The notes below the pieces were generated by a model that saw only the letters and a program-made list of their open reading frames with translations, was not told the DNA's origin and made no database searches. 64,000 nt of DNA, taken from contig NZ_JAEHOB010000009.1 in NCBI RefSeq assembly GCF_016464705.1, positions 155,639-219,638 of the forward strand, given 5' to 3'. Of this stretch, positions 18,465 to 28,736 are shown piece by piece (the first letter of the stretch is position 1; the number at the start of each line of letters is the position of its first letter). The translations under genes were made by a program, and so were the position numbers. Source of the DNA: Qaidamihabitans albus. GTDB taxonomy: Bacteria; Actinomycetota; Actinomycetes; Mycobacteriales; Pseudonocardiaceae.

Positions 18465-20876
18465 CTAGCCGGGCGCCGGGCGCACCTTTCCCGCACCCGA
18501 CAGGCTGGGCAGCTCGGCTCCTGTGTGGACGATCCCCAGCCGTTTGGTGGCCCGGGTGAGCGCCACGTAGAGATCATTGCGGCCCCTGGCGGAGCCCGCG
18601 ACGATCTCGTCCGGCGCGATCACCATGACGGAGTCGAACTCGAGTCCCTTGGCCCGGTCGACGCCGAGCACCGAAACCCGCGGGTTGTCGTCCTCGGTCG
18701 TCGACGTGTACCCGGCGAGCGCGTCGGCCAGCGGCTCGTGCAGCGCGGGCGGGCACACCACGGCGACCGTGCCGCCGTCCACCTCGGCGAGCTCGGACTC
18801 CACGAGCGCGGGCACACTCCGCGCAGCCTCGGCGCGGTCGAGGCGCACCTGCCACGGCGGCATGCCCGACTCGCGCACCGACACGGGCGCCCGCAGCTCG
18901 GGATCGATCTCGGCCAGCACCCGGGCGGCGACGTCCATGATCTCGGCCGGGGTCCGGTAGTTGACGGTCAGCTCGCGCAGCCGCCACCGGTCCCCGACGT
19001 ACGGGCCGAGCGCATCGCCCCAGGACGAGGTGCCCGCGGCCGCACCGGTCTGCGCGACGTCGCCGACGATCGTCATCGACCGGCTCGGGCAGCGCCGCAT
19101 CAGGATGCGCCAGTCCATCGCGGAAAGCTCCTGCGCCTCATCGACGATGACGTGCCCGAACGTCCATGTCCGGTCCTGTGCCGCCCGCTGCGCCGCGGTC
19201 AGGGCGCTGCTGCGTTCCTGGCGCTCGGCCAGCAGCTCGGCGTCGAGGACGTCGCGGACCCGCAGCACCTCCTCGTCGAGGATCTCCTCGTCCTGTTCCA
19301 GCACGTGCAGCACTCCCTCGGCGTACGCGCGCTCCTCGCGCTCCCGCCGGGCGCGTTCCGCACGCGCCTCGGTGTCGTCCTCCCCCAGCAGCTCGGCCAG
19401 CTCGTCGAGCAGCGGCACGTCGGCAGCGGTCCACAGGGAGCCGGGCCGGCGCAGCAGCGTCTCGAGCTCGGCGCCGGTGAGGTGCTCCCGCGAGGCGGAG
19501 GTGAGGCGCCCTGCGGAGGTGAGCAGGTCGCTGAGCAGCTCCTGCGGGCTCAGCTTGGGCCAGAGCGAGTCGAGGGCGGCCCGGACCTTCTTGTCCTCGG
19601 CCAGCTCCTGGCGGATGGTGGCGCGGTCGCGGGCGTCCAGGACCTCGGCATCGGCGGTCTCCCCCTCGGCGAGCGGGATGTCGGGCACCCCGTCCAGTGC
19701 CCGGCCCTCCAGCCGCTCGGCTGCCTGCTGGGCGAGCGCGTCCAGCAACCGGTCGACGAACACGCGGCGGGCCAGGTTGTGCGGTTTCCGGGTGCGGCGG
19801 GCCCGGTCCTGGGCCTGCTCACAGGTCGCCCGGTGGAGCGTGAGGACGTCGTCCTCGGCATCGATCTCCAGCATGTCGTCCGGTACGACCTGGCGGTCCC
19901 GGACGGCCTGCCCGAGCACGTCGACCATCGTCAGCCTGCCCTTGATCTCGGCGGCCTCCGGCGACTCGGTGCCGGTCGCGGTCAGCCCCGGGTACAGCTC
20001 GCCGACGGTCGCCAGCAGGACCCCGGTCTCCCCCAGCGACGGCAGCACCTGGCCGATGTAGCGCAGGAAGGTGCTGTTCGGTCCGACGACGAGCACGCCG
20101 CGCGTGGTGAGCTGCCGCCGGTGGGTGTAGAGCAGATAGGCGGCCCGGTGCAGCGCGACGGCGGTCTTGCCGGTGCCCGGTCCGCCCTGCACCACCAGCG
20201 TGCCGCTCATCCCGGCACGGATGATCTCGTCCTGCTCGGCCTGGATGGTGGCGACGATGTCGGCCATCTCGCCGGTCCGTCTACGCTCCAGCGCGGCGAG
20301 CAGCGCCGCCTCCCCGGCGAGGCCGAGGTCGTCACCCTGCTCCGCCTCGGCGAGGTCGAGGATCTCGTCGTCGACGCCAACGACCCGCCTGGTCAGAGTC
20401 CGGATGTGCCTGCGGCGGCGGACACCGTCCGGCGAGGCCGCGGTCGCCAGGTAGAACGGCCGCGCGACCGGCGCCCGCCAGTCCACCAGCAGCGGCCGGT
20501 AGTCGTCCTCGTCGTCGAAAAGGCCGAGCCTGCCGATGTGGATCGGTGAGTCGCCTTCGTGACCGGGCTGGAAGTCGAGCCTGCCGAAACACAGGCCCTG
20601 TTCCACCGCGCCCAGCTGGGCGAGCCGATCGCTGTGGAGCGCGGTCGACGCCTCCCGTTCCGCGCGCGCCTGTGGGGTGCCGCCCGTCTGCCGCAGCGCT
20701 TCGGTGAGCCGCCGCGATGCGAGCTCCCGCTCGGCGTCGAGCTTGGTGTAGAGCACGGAGACGTACTCCTGCTCCGCGGCGATCTCGGTCGCCTTGCCCG
20801 CGGTGTGCTCACGGTCTTCGGGGTTGTCGGCCTGTCGGACGGTGTCGGGTACCCGGTCGTACGGGGACACGGACAA
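18465..20876 (-). CDS. HelD-like RNA polymerase-associated ATPase (UvrD/Rep superfamily 1)
   Basis: About 803-aa SF1-type ATPase. HelD proteins dislodge RNA polymerase from stalled complexes; some actinobacterial members (HelR) protect it from rifamycins (family knowledge). Visible: coiled N-terminal arm (AAEQEYVSVLYTKLDAERELA), Walker A VQGGPGTGKTAVALHRAAYL, motif II VIVDEAQELSAMDW, motif III IVGDVAQTG, and C-terminal motifs DRAKGLEFDSVMVI and DLYVALTRATKRLGI. The start is uncertain: TTG 20876 or GTG 20870, with weak ribosome binding sites. I cannot tell HelD from HelR. No rifamycin-associated palindrome was recognised upstream. Confidence 0.85.
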   Translation of the reverse strand: MSVSPYDRVPDTVRQADNPEDREHTAGKATEIAAEQEYVSVLYTKLDAERELASRRLTEALRQTGGTPQARAEREASTALHSDRLAQLGAVEQGLCFGRLDFQPGHEGDSPIHIGRLGLFDDEDDYRPLLVDWRAPVARPFYLATAASPDGVRRRRHIRTLTRRVVGVDDEILDLAEAEQGDDLGLAGEAALLAALERRRTGEMADIVATIQAEQDEIIRAGMSGTLVVQGGPGTGKTAVALHRAAYLLYTHRRQLTTRGVLVVGPNSTFLRYIGQVLPSLGETGVLLATVGELYPGLTATGTESPEAAEIKGRLTMVDVLGQAVRDRQVVPDDMLEIDAEDDVLTLHRATCEQAQDRARRTRKPHNLARRVFVDRLLDALAQQAAERLEGRALDGVPDIPLAEGETADAEVLDARDRATIRQELAEDKKVRAALDSLWPKLSPQELLSDLLTSAGRLTSASREHLTGAELETLLRRPGSLWTAADVPLLDELAELLGEDDTEARAERARREREERAYAEGVLHVLEQDEEILDEEVLRVRDVLDAELLAERQERSSALTAAQRAAQDRTWTFGHVIVDEAQELSAMDWRILMRRCPSRSMTIVGDVAQTGAAAGTSSWGDALGPYVGDRWRLRELTVNYRTPAEIMDVAARVLAEIDPELRAPVSVRESGMPPWQVRLDRAEAARSVPALVESELAEVDGGTVAVVCPPALHEPLADALAGYTSTTEDDNPRVSVLGVDRAKGLEFDSVMVIAPDEIVAGSARGRNDLYVALTRATKRLGIVHTGAELPSLSGAGKVRPAPG

Positions 20877-20967
20877 GGGCAGCCCACTTTCGGTCGTACG
20901 CGATCGGTAGCCGAGGAATAACGAGCACCACCCGCGCGGAATTCCCGGCCGCGCCGCAGCGGAGCGA

Positions 20968-22521
20968 TCAACGGGGTCCGGTGACCGGGTCGGACCGCCC
21001 GAGCGTGCGGCCGTCGGCGTCCAGCGCCACGGCGGCGAAGTACGTACTCTCGGCCTTGACGACAACGGCGGTCTCGAAGCCGCCGCGAGGCACGGTCGCG
21101 GTGGGTTCGAGCGCGGAAGGGCTCTTCCCGGCCAGGATCTGCCACCGCCGGACCTCGGTGGCGCCGTTCCAGCTGACGTAGAGGGTCACGCCACCGGCGT
21201 TGTTCGGCCCGATGGCCGCCACGGGCCTGTCGGCGGGTCGGCCCACCCAGTCGGCGGTATAGGCGCGGTAGGTCTGGTCCGGCGCGGGAAAGCGCGTGTC
21301 GCGGATCAGTTCTCCTTCGGGGCCGAACTCGGAGACGAACGGCTGAGCTCCCCAGCCGATCAGCGCCCGCCCGTCTGGCAGCAGCTGCATGTTGCCCTGG
21401 TTGTCCGCCAGCAAGCCCGCGGGATGCCGGAACTGGCGCTCCACGGTCGCCTTCCCGGCCTCCGGGTCCAGCCGCAGCACCATGCCGCGCGACTCGTCCG
21501 CCCGCGGTGGTGACGAGGCGTTGTCGAACAGCGACAGGGCCCCGTCGGGTTGCGGGCGCGCGTCGTGCTGCCAGTAGAAGACGTCCTCCCTCCGGAGGGC
21601 GAAGTCCGAGCGCACGCCGCCGAGCCGCCAGCGCACCTCGCCGCTGTCCCGGGAAAGCTTGTAGACCGCCCAGGTGTTCCGGGCCGAGACCACCAGGTCA
21701 CCGTCGGCGTCGACGGCGACCGAGTTGATGTGGAAGTAGTCGAACGGGTGCTCCTCGCCACCCGTCTCGCCGAGCTCCTTGCGGGTCTCCTCGACGGGGA
21801 CGTGGTCCAGACTGCTCCACTCGAAGAGCACGTCACCGGACTCGATGTCCACCTCCTGGATCACACCGTCGAACACCCAGCCCCGACGGGGGCCGCCGAC
21901 GGGGGTCAGGTCGGCCCGGGCCGGCGGGTACGCGACCAGCAGCGCGGTGTCGCGGTCGGTGATCAGGAACTCGTGCAGGTCCGCCTCGACCCCGTTGCCG
22001 GCGCGCACTTCGGCCACCTTGCGATAGGAGCTGTCGTAGATCATGCCGGCGCCGGTGCCGTAGCCCTCCAGTACCGTGCCCTGCCACCAGGTGAGCACGG
22101 GTTCGCCACGATAGGTCTGGGTACGGAAGTCCATCGGCACGCGATCCGGGCCCGTGGACGGCAGGAACCACACCGGCTCGCCGCTCACCGTCGTGATGAG
22201 GCAACCCTGCTGGCCCGGCCCCGCCTCCTGGTAGCCCTTCGGCGCGACCAGGAGGTGCCGCGGCCCCGCGTCGAAGGCCGCGGCGGCCTCCCGATCGCGG
22301 GTCACGCGCAGCCGCGGCGGGCTCAGATCCGGCCGGGAGACGAACCTTTCGATGTCAGAGCCCTGCTGCGGCGGCGGTCCCTGGGGCTCGGGTTCCGGCT
22401 CCGCCTCGGAGCGGGGCCAGTGGTAGCCGACGAGTCCCGACACGGCCGGGACGGTGATCGCGGCGCCGACGAGTCCCGTCGCACGCAGGAATCGCCGTCG
22501 GCTCGGCTGGTCGCCACCCAC
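20968..22521 (-). CDS. Tat-exported arylsulfotransferase (ASST) family protein
   Basis: 517-aa secreted protein. The N-terminus has a twin-arginine signal (PSRRRFLRATGLVGAAITVP) and then a Pro/Glu/Gln-rich linker. The main body is a beta-propeller with repeats typical of the Arylsulfotrans_2 family: NGVEADLHEFLITDRDTALL, FDYFHINSVAVDADGDLVVS, FYWQHDARPQPDGALSLFDN. The conserved histidines sit in the DLHEF, FHINS and WQHDA motifs. The substrate and whether it transfers sulfate are unknown. 91 nt before the helD start; 38 nt beyond ctaB. Confidence 0.85.
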   Translation of the reverse strand: MGGDQPSRRRFLRATGLVGAAITVPAVSGLVGYHWPRSEAEPEPEPQGPPPQQGSDIERFVSRPDLSPPRLRVTRDREAAAAFDAGPRHLLVAPKGYQEAGPGQQGCLITTVSGEPVWFLPSTGPDRVPMDFRTQTYRGEPVLTWWQGTVLEGYGTGAGMIYDSSYRKVAEVRAGNGVEADLHEFLITDRDTALLVAYPPARADLTPVGGPRRGWVFDGVIQEVDIESGDVLFEWSSLDHVPVEETRKELGETGGEEHPFDYFHINSVAVDADGDLVVSARNTWAVYKLSRDSGEVRWRLGGVRSDFALRREDVFYWQHDARPQPDGALSLFDNASSPPRADESRGMVLRLDPEAGKATVERQFRHPAGLLADNQGNMQLLPDGRALIGWGAQPFVSEFGPEGELIRDTRFPAPDQTYRAYTADWVGRPADRPVAAIGPNNAGGVTLYVSWNGATEVRRWQILAGKSPSALEPTATVPRGGFETAVVVKAESTYFAAVALDADGRTLGRSDPVTGPR

Positions 22522-22559
22522 GCGAGCATCCTAGCAGCGGAGATAACGCCGGTGACCCG

Positions 22560-23540
22560 CTAGAAGGGCAGGCCGAGCACCGGCAGGCCGATGGCCGAGT
22601 CGACGGCGAGCGCGCAGAACACGATCATGAGGTAGGTGTTCGAACGGTGGAACAGCGCCATCGGCCGGGTCTGCACGCCGCGACGGACGGCCGCGTGCAG
22701 GCGGTGCGCGTAGAAGAGGAACCAGCCTCCGGCCAACGCGGCGAACGCGGCATAGAGCCAGCTCGTCGCCGGCGCGAGCAGCAGCGTCCAGCCCACCATC
22801 ACCCACGAGTAGATGACGATCTGCCTGGCGACGTGCTGCGGGGTCGCCACCACCGGGAGCATCGGCACCCCGGCGCGCTCGTAGTCCTCGCGGTACTTCA
22901 TCGCGAGCGCCCACGTGTGCGGTGGCGTCCAGAAGAAGATGACACCGAACATGACGAAGGCTGGCCACTGCACGGTGCCTTCCACCGCGGCCCAGCCGAT
23001 CACCACCGGCATGCAGCCCGCGGCGCCGCCCCACACGACGTTCTGCGGCGTGCGCCGCTTGAGCACGAGCGTGTAGACGAAGATGTAGAAGAGGATCGTC
23101 GCCACGGCGAGGACCGCGGCCAGCAGGTTCACGGCGACGTACAACACCGCGAACGAGGCGGCGCCGAGAGCGAGCCCGAAGATCAGCGCGTTGCGCCGCG
23201 GCACCGAGTCGCGCACCAGCGGGCGCCGCTTGGTGCGGTTCATGACCTTGTCGATGTCCGCGTCGATCACGCAGTTGAGCGCGTTCGCGCTGCCCGCAGC
23301 CATCGTGCCGCCGACGAGCGTGGCGAGCACCAGCCACGGCGACGGGATCGCCCGGCCGGCCAGGAACATCGCCGGGATCGTCGTGACGAGCAGCAGCTCG
23401 ATGACCCGGGGCTTGGCGAGCGCGGCGTAGGCGCCGACCACCTGCCGGACACCTCGCCGGCCACCGGCTGGGGACTCACCGGTGGGATGCACGGCGCTGG
23501 TGTTGGCACTGCGCCCGTGCGCAGCGGGCACCAACGACAT
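22560..23540 (-). CDS. ctaB: heme O synthase / protoheme IX farnesyltransferase CtaB
   Basis: 326-aa UbiA-family membrane prenyltransferase that adds a farnesyl group to heme B to form heme O. The first Asp-rich motif is in [18 protein letters not shown] and the second region in [18 protein letters not shown]. About nine helices are visible. ATG at 23540 follows AGGGAG at good spacing, so it is preferred over upstream in-frame codons. Works with CtaA (13439-14416). Divergent from tkt. Confidence 0.95.
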   Translation of the reverse strand: MSLVPAAHGRSANTSAVHPTGESPAGGRRGVRQVVGAYAALAKPRVIELLLVTTIPAMFLAGRAIPSPWLVLATLVGGTMAAGSANALNCVIDADIDKVMNRTKRRPLVRDSVPRRNALIFGLALGAASFAVLYVAVNLLAAVLAVATILFYIFVYTLVLKRRTPQNVVWGGAAGCMPVVIGWAAVEGTVQWPAFVMFGVIFFWTPPHTWALAMKYREDYERAGVPMLPVVATPQHVARQIVIYSWVMVGWTLLLAPATSWLYAAFAALAGGWFLFYAHRLHAAVRRGVQTRPMALFHRSNTYLMIVFCALAVDSAIGLPVLGLPF

Positions 23541-23845
23541 TTCGCTCCCTGCGTCAGACTCGGGTGGCCGCGGCCCGGGCGCACATGTGCGCCCGGCACC
23601 TTGACAGATCGTAGTAGTCGCATCCGCGTCCCGCGTCCGCGGGGCGGTTGCGCGCCGCCGAGTCGGCCCTCCGCCCCGTCGGCCCCCCACCGGCTAGGCT
23701 GGCGACGGTCGGTCACGACGTGCGGGATTGCCTCCGGCGATTCTGGGTTATATCTACTTCGGGATCGATTAAGGTCGGTGGTGGCCGGGCCACCGGGTAG
23801 TCCAGGAACCACACCCACTACGTGCAGACTCAGGAGCCGATTTCA
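23541..23845. promoter_or_regulatory. divergent ctaB-tkt intergenic region
   Basis: 305 nt without a convincing gene, carrying promoters for both directions. On the plus strand, TAAGGT (23770-23775) is a TANNNT-like -10 candidate with an AT-rich patch (TTATATC) about 18 nt upstream; a strong ribosome binding site (AGGAG) lies 9 nt before the chosen tkt GTG. No operator or riboswitch is recognised. Low certainty on the promoter. Confidence 0.35.
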
Positions 23846-25945
23846 GTGTCGGATATCGCCTCTACCAGCGAGACCAACCGTCTACTGCGCCGTAACGTCC
23901 CGGCGGACTGGACCGATCTGGACACCCGCGCCGTGGACACGGTCAGAGTGCTCGCCGCCGACGCGGTGGAGAACTGTGGCAGTGGTCACCCCGGCACGGC
24001 GATGAGCCTCGCGCCGACCGCCTACTCGCTGTTCCAGCGGATCATGCGGCACGACCCGGCCGATCCGGAGTGGCCCGCCCGCGACCGGTTCGTCCTCTCC
24101 GCCGGGCACAGCAGCCTCACGCTCTACATCCAGCTGTTCCTCGCCGGCTACGGCCTGGAGATGGAGGACCTGCGACAGCTGCGCAAGTGGGGCTCGCGCA
24201 CACCCGGCCACCCCGAGTACCGGCACACGCCTGGGATCGAGACGACCACCGGCCCGCTCGGCCAGGGTCTGGCGAACGCCGTGGGCATGGCGATGGCCGC
24301 CCGCCGCGAGCGTGGCCTGCTCGACCCGGAGGCGCCCGAGGGCGAGAGCCTGTTCGACCACCACGTCTACGTGATCGCCTCCGACGGTGACATCGAGGAG
24401 GGCGTCACCTCCGAGGCGTCCTCGATCGCGGGCAGGCAGGAGCTCGGCAACCTGGTGGTGATCTACGACGACAACAAGATCTCCATCGAGGACGACACGA
24501 ACATCGCGCTGTCCGAGGACACCGCCAAGCGCTACGAGGCGTACGGCTGGCACGTCCAGGTCGTCGACGGCGCCGAGGACGTCGTGGCGTTCGAGCAGGC
24601 CGTCGCGGCGGCCAGGGCGGAGACGACGCGGCCGTCGTTCATCCTGCTGCGGACGGTGATCGGCTACCCGGCACCGAACAAGATGGACACCGGCAAGGCA
24701 CACGGCGCCGCGCTGGGTGCCGACGAGGTCGCCGAGGTCAAGCGGATCCTCGGCTTCGACCCGGAGCAGAGCTTCCAGGTCGAGGACGAGGTGCTCGCGC
24801 ACACGCGGTCGATCGCCGGGCGCGCCGCGAAGGTCCGCGCGCAGTGGCAGGAGCGGTTCGACACGTGGGCGGCGGCCAACCCCGAGCGCAAGGCGCTCGC
24901 CGACCGGCTGCGCACCCGCTCGCTGCCCGACGGCTGGGCCGACAAGCTCCCGAGCTGGGAACCCGACGCCAAGGGCATCGCCACCCGGAAGGCCTCCGGT
25001 GAGGTGCTCAACACCATCGGCGACCTGCTCCCGGAACTGTGGGGCGGCTCGGCCGACCTGGCGGAGAGCAACAACACGATCATCAAGAACTCCGACTCGT
25101 TCGGGCCGGAGAGCGCCTCGACCGAGATGTTCAAGGCCCGGCCCTACGGCCGCAACCTGCACTTCGGTGTCCGCGAGCACGCGATGGGCGCGATCCTCAA
25201 CGGCATCGCGCTGCACGGCGGCACCCGGCCCTACGGCGCCACCTTCCTGATCTTCAGTGACTACATGCGGCCCGCGGTGCGCCTCGCCGCGCTGATGAAG
25301 GCGCCGGTGGTCTACGTGTGGACGCACGACTCGATCGGTCTCGGCGAGGACGGGCCGACCCACCAGCCGGTCGAGCAACTGGCGGCACTGCGCGGCATCC
25401 CCGGGCTGAACGTGGTCCGGCCCGCGGACGCCAACGAGGCCGCGGCCGCGTGGAAGGCGGTGCTCGAGGACATCCACGCGCCGTCGGGCCTGGCCCTGAC
25501 CCGGCAGAACGTTCCCGTGCTCGAAGGCACGAGCGCCGAGGGTGTCGCCAAGGGCGGGTACGTGCTGGCCGAGGCGTCCAACGGCTCGCCCGAGGTGGTG
25601 CTGATCGGTACCGGCTCCGAGGTTCAGCTGGCCGTCGAGGCCAGGAAGACCCTGGAGGCCGAGGGCATTCCCACCAGTGTGGTGTCGATGCCGTGTGTCG
25701 AGTGGTTCGACCAGCAGGACCGTCAGTACCGCGAGGCGGTGATCCCGCCGACCGTACGGACGCGGGTGGCCGTCGAGGCAGGCATCGCCCAGCCCTGGCA
25801 CCGCTTCGTCGGCGACAACGGCGAGGTCGTGTCGCTCGAGCACTTCGGCGCCTCCGCGGACTTCGCGACGCTGTTCCGCGAGTTCGGCTTCACCGCCGAC
25901 GCCGTCGTGAACGCGGCCCGCCGCTCGCTGGCCAGGAACGCCTGA
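23846..25945 (+). CDS. tkt: transketolase
   Basis: 699-aa thiamine-diphosphate enzyme of the pentose phosphate pathway, moving two-carbon units between sugar phosphates. Motifs: [13 protein letters not shown], ThDP-binding [23 protein letters not shown] segment with [12 protein letters not shown], and the C-terminal Pyr-domain glutamate in [16 protein letters not shown] at 23846 is chosen because AGGAG precedes it; GTG 23822 is an alternative. First gene of tkt-tal-pgi-zwf-opcA-pgl, the common actinobacterial arrangement. Confidence 0.97.
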   Translation: MSDIASTSETNRLLRRNVPADWTDLDTRAVDTVRVLAADAVENCGSGHPGTAMSLAPTAYSLFQRIMRHDPADPEWPARDRFVLSAGHSSLTLYIQLFLAGYGLEMEDLRQLRKWGSRTPGHPEYRHTPGIETTTGPLGQGLANAVGMAMAARRERGLLDPEAPEGESLFDHHVYVIASDGDIEEGVTSEASSIAGRQELGNLVVIYDDNKISIEDDTNIALSEDTAKRYEAYGWHVQVVDGAEDVVAFEQAVAAARAETTRPSFILLRTVIGYPAPNKMDTGKAHGAALGADEVAEVKRILGFDPEQSFQVEDEVLAHTRSIAGRAAKVRAQWQERFDTWAAANPERKALADRLRTRSLPDGWADKLPSWEPDAKGIATRKASGEVLNTIGDLLPELWGGSADLAESNNTIIKNSDSFGPESASTEMFKARPYGRNLHFGVREHAMGAILNGIALHGGTRPYGATFLIFSDYMRPAVRLAALMKAPVVYVWTHDSIGLGEDGPTHQPVEQLAALRGIPGLNVVRPADANEAAAAWKAVLEDIHAPSGLALTRQNVPVLEGTSAEGVAKGGYVLAEASNGSPEVVLIGTGSEVQLAVEARKTLEAEGIPTSVVSMPCVEWFDQQDRQYREAVIPPTVRTRVAVEAGIAQPWHRFVGDNGEVVSLEHFGASADFATLFREFGFTADAVVNAARRSLARNA

Positions 25946-25976
25946 CGAGAAACCGCACGAGCGAAGGGATGAAGTC

Positions 25977-27092
25977 ATGAGCAACAACGACCGGCTGGCC
26001 CGCCTTTCCCAGGCCGGTGTGTCCATCTGGCTCGACGACCTGTCGAGGGAGCGGCTCACCTCCGGCAATCTCGCCGAGCTCATCCGCGACAAGCACGTCG
26101 TGGGGGTGACCACCAACCCGACGATCTTCGCCAAGGCGGTCTCCAGCGGAGACGCCTACGACGAGCAGGTGCGCCGGCTCGCCGAGCGCGGCGCCGACGT
26201 GCACGCCGCGGTCCGCGAGCTCACTACCACCGACGTGCGCGACGCCGCGGACCTGTTCCGGGAGACCTACACCGCGACGGGCGGCGCGGACGGCCGCGTC
26301 TCCATCGAGGTGGACCCGGGCCTCGCCAGGGACACCGAGAAGACGGTGGCCGAGGCCGCGGACCTGTGGAAGACGGTGGACCGGCCGAACATCTTCGTGA
26401 AGATCCCGGCCACCGAGCAGGGTCTGCCCGCCATCACCAGGACGCTCGCGGAGGGCATCAGCGTGAACGTCACGCTGATCTTCTCGGTGGAGCGCTACCG
26501 CGCGGTGATCGACGCCTTCTTCGCCGGTCTGGAGCAGGCCAAGGCCAACGGCCACGAGCTGCGCGGCATCCAGTCCGTCGCGTCGTTCTTCGTCTCGCGC
26601 GTCGACGCTGAGGTGGACAAGCGGCTCGAGGCGATCGGCACCGAGGAGGCGAAGGCACTGCGTGGTACGGCGGCCATCGCCAACGCGCGGCTCGCCTATG
26701 CCGCCTACCAGGAGGAGTTCGCCTCCGACCGCTGGCGGGCGCTCGCCGAAGCCGGGGCCAACCCGCAGCGCCCGCTGTGGGCCTCCACCGGCGTGAAGGA
26801 CCCGGAGTACTCCGACACCCGCTACGTCGACGGCCTGGTGGTGTCGGGCGTGGTCAACACCATGCCGGAGCAGACGCTGGAAGCCGCCGCCGACCACGCG
26901 GAGATCACCGGCGACACGGTGACCGGCACCGCCCCGCAGGCGCGGGAGGTCTTCGACCGGCTCTCCGCGGCGGGGATCGACGTCGCCGACGTGTTCCTCG
27001 TCCTGGAGAACGAGGGTGTGGAGAAGTTCGACAAGTCCTGGACCGAGCTGCTGGACACCGTCGCCGCGCAGCTCGACAAGGCGAAGGGCTGA
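25977..27092 (+). CDS. tal: transaldolase
   Basis: 371-aa transaldolase of the actinobacterial/cyanobacterial length class. The Schiff-base lysine lies in [14 protein letters not shown]; the N-terminal [14 protein letters not shown] and the [20 protein letters not shown] motifs are diagnostic. ATG 25977 has a good ribosome binding site (AAGGGATG). 31 nt after tkt. It exchanges three-carbon units between sedoheptulose-7-phosphate and glyceraldehyde-3-phosphate and so connects to glycolysis encoded further right. Confidence 0.96.
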   Translation: MSNNDRLARLSQAGVSIWLDDLSRERLTSGNLAELIRDKHVVGVTTNPTIFAKAVSSGDAYDEQVRRLAERGADVHAAVRELTTTDVRDAADLFRETYTATGGADGRVSIEVDPGLARDTEKTVAEAADLWKTVDRPNIFVKIPATEQGLPAITRTLAEGISVNVTLIFSVERYRAVIDAFFAGLEQAKANGHELRGIQSVASFFVSRVDAEVDKRLEAIGTEEAKALRGTAAIANARLAYAAYQEEFASDRWRALAEAGANPQRPLWASTGVKDPEYSDTRYVDGLVVSGVVNTMPEQTLEAAADHAEITGDTVTGTAPQAREVFDRLSAAGIDVADVFLVLENEGVEKFDKSWTELLDTVAAQLDKAKG

Positions 27093-27098
27093 GTCCGG

Positions 27099-28736
27099 AT
27101 GACGGGAGACCACACAGGCGTCACCGTCACCATCGAGGACTCCGCGCTGGAGACCGCCTCCGCCGCACTGCTCGACAAGCTCCTGGCCGACGGCGTGGCG
27201 GGCAAGATCGCCGCGCAGGACCCGACGTTGTGGGGCGCCGAGGCGGAGTCCGAGGCCGCCATCCGGCTGGCCTGGACGACCCTGCACAAGTCGTCGCGGC
27301 CGCTGATCGGTGAGATCGACGCATTGCGGACCGAGTTGCAGGCCGAGGGCATCGACCGGGTGGTGCTCGCGGGAATGGGTGGCTCGTCGCTGGCGCCGGA
27401 GGTGATCACCGGCACCGAGGGCGTGGCACTCACCGTGCTGGACACCACCGATCCCGGTCAGGTCGCCGATGCCCTCGCGGGTGACCTGGACCGGACCGTC
27501 CTCGTCGTGTCGTCCAAGTCCGGCGGCACGGTGGAGACCGACAGCCACCGGCGCATCTTCGCCGGTGCCTTCGCCGAGGCGGGGATCGACGCCGCCCGGC
27601 GGATCGTCGTGGTCACCGACCCGGGCTCGCCGCTCGCCGAACTGGCCGAGGCCGAGGGGTACCGGCGGGTCTTCCTCGCCGACCCCAACGTCGGCGGCCG
27701 CTACTCGGCGCTGACCGCGTTCGGCCTCGTCCCGGCCGGGCTGGCGGGCGCCGACGTGGCCCGGCTGCTCGACCAGGCGGCGGGCGTCGCCGACGCGCTC
27801 GCCGCCGACTCCGCGGACAACCCGGCGCTGCGGCTGGCCGCGGCGCTCGGGGCGGCACACACCGATGGCGCGGAGAAGGTCGTGCTCGCCGACACCGGCT
27901 CCGGCATCGCGGGCTTCGGCGACTGGGCGGAGCAGCTGATCGCCGAGTCGACCGGCAAGCGGGACACCGGCCTGCTGCCGGTGGTGGTCGAGGGGCCGGA
28001 CGCCCCCGGGTTCGCCGACGCCGGAGCGGACGCGACACCGGTCGCGGTCGGCCCGTCCACCGTCGTGGCGAAGATCGCCACGAACGGGCCGCTCGGCGCC
28101 CAGTTCCTGCTGTGGGAGTACGCGGTCGCCATCGTCGGCAGGCTGCTGGCGATCAACCCGTTCGACCAGCCCGATGTGGAGGCCGCGAAGAACGCGGCCC
28201 GCTCGCTGCTCGAGGGAACCGGCGCCGCCGGTGGGGCCGCAGGCGGCAGCCCCGAGCCGGCGACCGTCCTCGGCCCGGTCGAGGTGTACGCGTCGGCGGG
28301 CACCTCCGGCGACGGCACGCTCACCGACATCCTGCAGGAGTTCCTGGACTCGGCGCCCGAGGGCGGCTACCTCGCGGTGCAGGCCTACCTCGACCGGCTC
28401 GACGACGCGTCGGCGTCGCTGCTGCGCCCGGAGCTCGCGAAGCGGACAAGCCTGCAGACCACGTTCGGCTGGGGCCCGCGGTTCCTGCACTCCACCGGCC
28501 AGTACCACAAGGGCGGCCGGCAGAACGGCATCTTCCTGCAACTGACCGGCGCCGCCGAGGAGGACCTCGACGTGCCGGACCGGCCGTACACACTCGGCAC
28601 CCTGCAACTGGCGCAGGCACTCGGGGACGGCCGGGTGCTGACCGACCACGGCAGGCCGGTGCTGCGGCTGCACCTGACCGACCGGGCCGCGGGCCTCGCC
28701 GAACTCATGCGTGCGGTACAGGAGCTCGCTTCATGA
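27099..28736 (+). CDS. pgi: glucose-6-phosphate isomerase
   Basis: 545-aa SIS-domain isomerase, the divergent type found in actinobacterial pentose-phosphate operons, related to the isomerase half of transaldolase/isomerase fusions (family knowledge). First SIS domain: VVLAGMGGSSLAPEVITG and VVSSKSGGTVETDSH. Second: GPLGAQFLLWEYAVAIVGRL and INPFDQPDVEAAK; active-site end STGQYHKGG. It lacks the usual PGI signature of canonical enzymes, and a second canonical copy may exist elsewhere. 6 nt after tal; overlaps zwf by 4 bp. Confidence 0.9.
   Translation: MTGDHTGVTVTIEDSALETASAALLDKLLADGVAGKIAAQDPTLWGAEAESEAAIRLAWTTLHKSSRPLIGEIDALRTELQAEGIDRVVLAGMGGSSLAPEVITGTEGVALTVLDTTDPGQVADALAGDLDRTVLVVSSKSGGTVETDSHRRIFAGAFAEAGIDAARRIVVVTDPGSPLAELAEAEGYRRVFLADPNVGGRYSALTAFGLVPAGLAGADVARLLDQAAGVADALAADSADNPALRLAAALGAAHTDGAEKVVLADTGSGIAGFGDWAEQLIAESTGKRDTGLLPVVVEGPDAPGFADAGADATPVAVGPSTVVAKIATNGPLGAQFLLWEYAVAIVGRLLAINPFDQPDVEAAKNAARSLLEGTGAAGGAAGGSPEPATVLGPVEVYASAGTSGDGTLTDILQEFLDSAPEGGYLAVQAYLDRLDDASASLLRPELAKRTSLQTTFGWGPRFLHSTGQYHKGGRQNGIFLQLTGAAEEDLDVPDRPYTLGTLQLAQALGDGRVLTDHGRPVLRLHLTDRAAGLAELMRAVQELAS

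Noticed and set aside
22531..23337. Second frame opposite/alongside ctaB as a separate gene
   Set aside because: Out-of-frame shadow of ctaB on the same strand with Arg/Ala/Gly-rich sequence.
25890..28673. Open frame of 927 codons on the minus strand opposite tal and pgi
   Set aside because: Shadow of conserved plus-strand genes; no recognisable protein.
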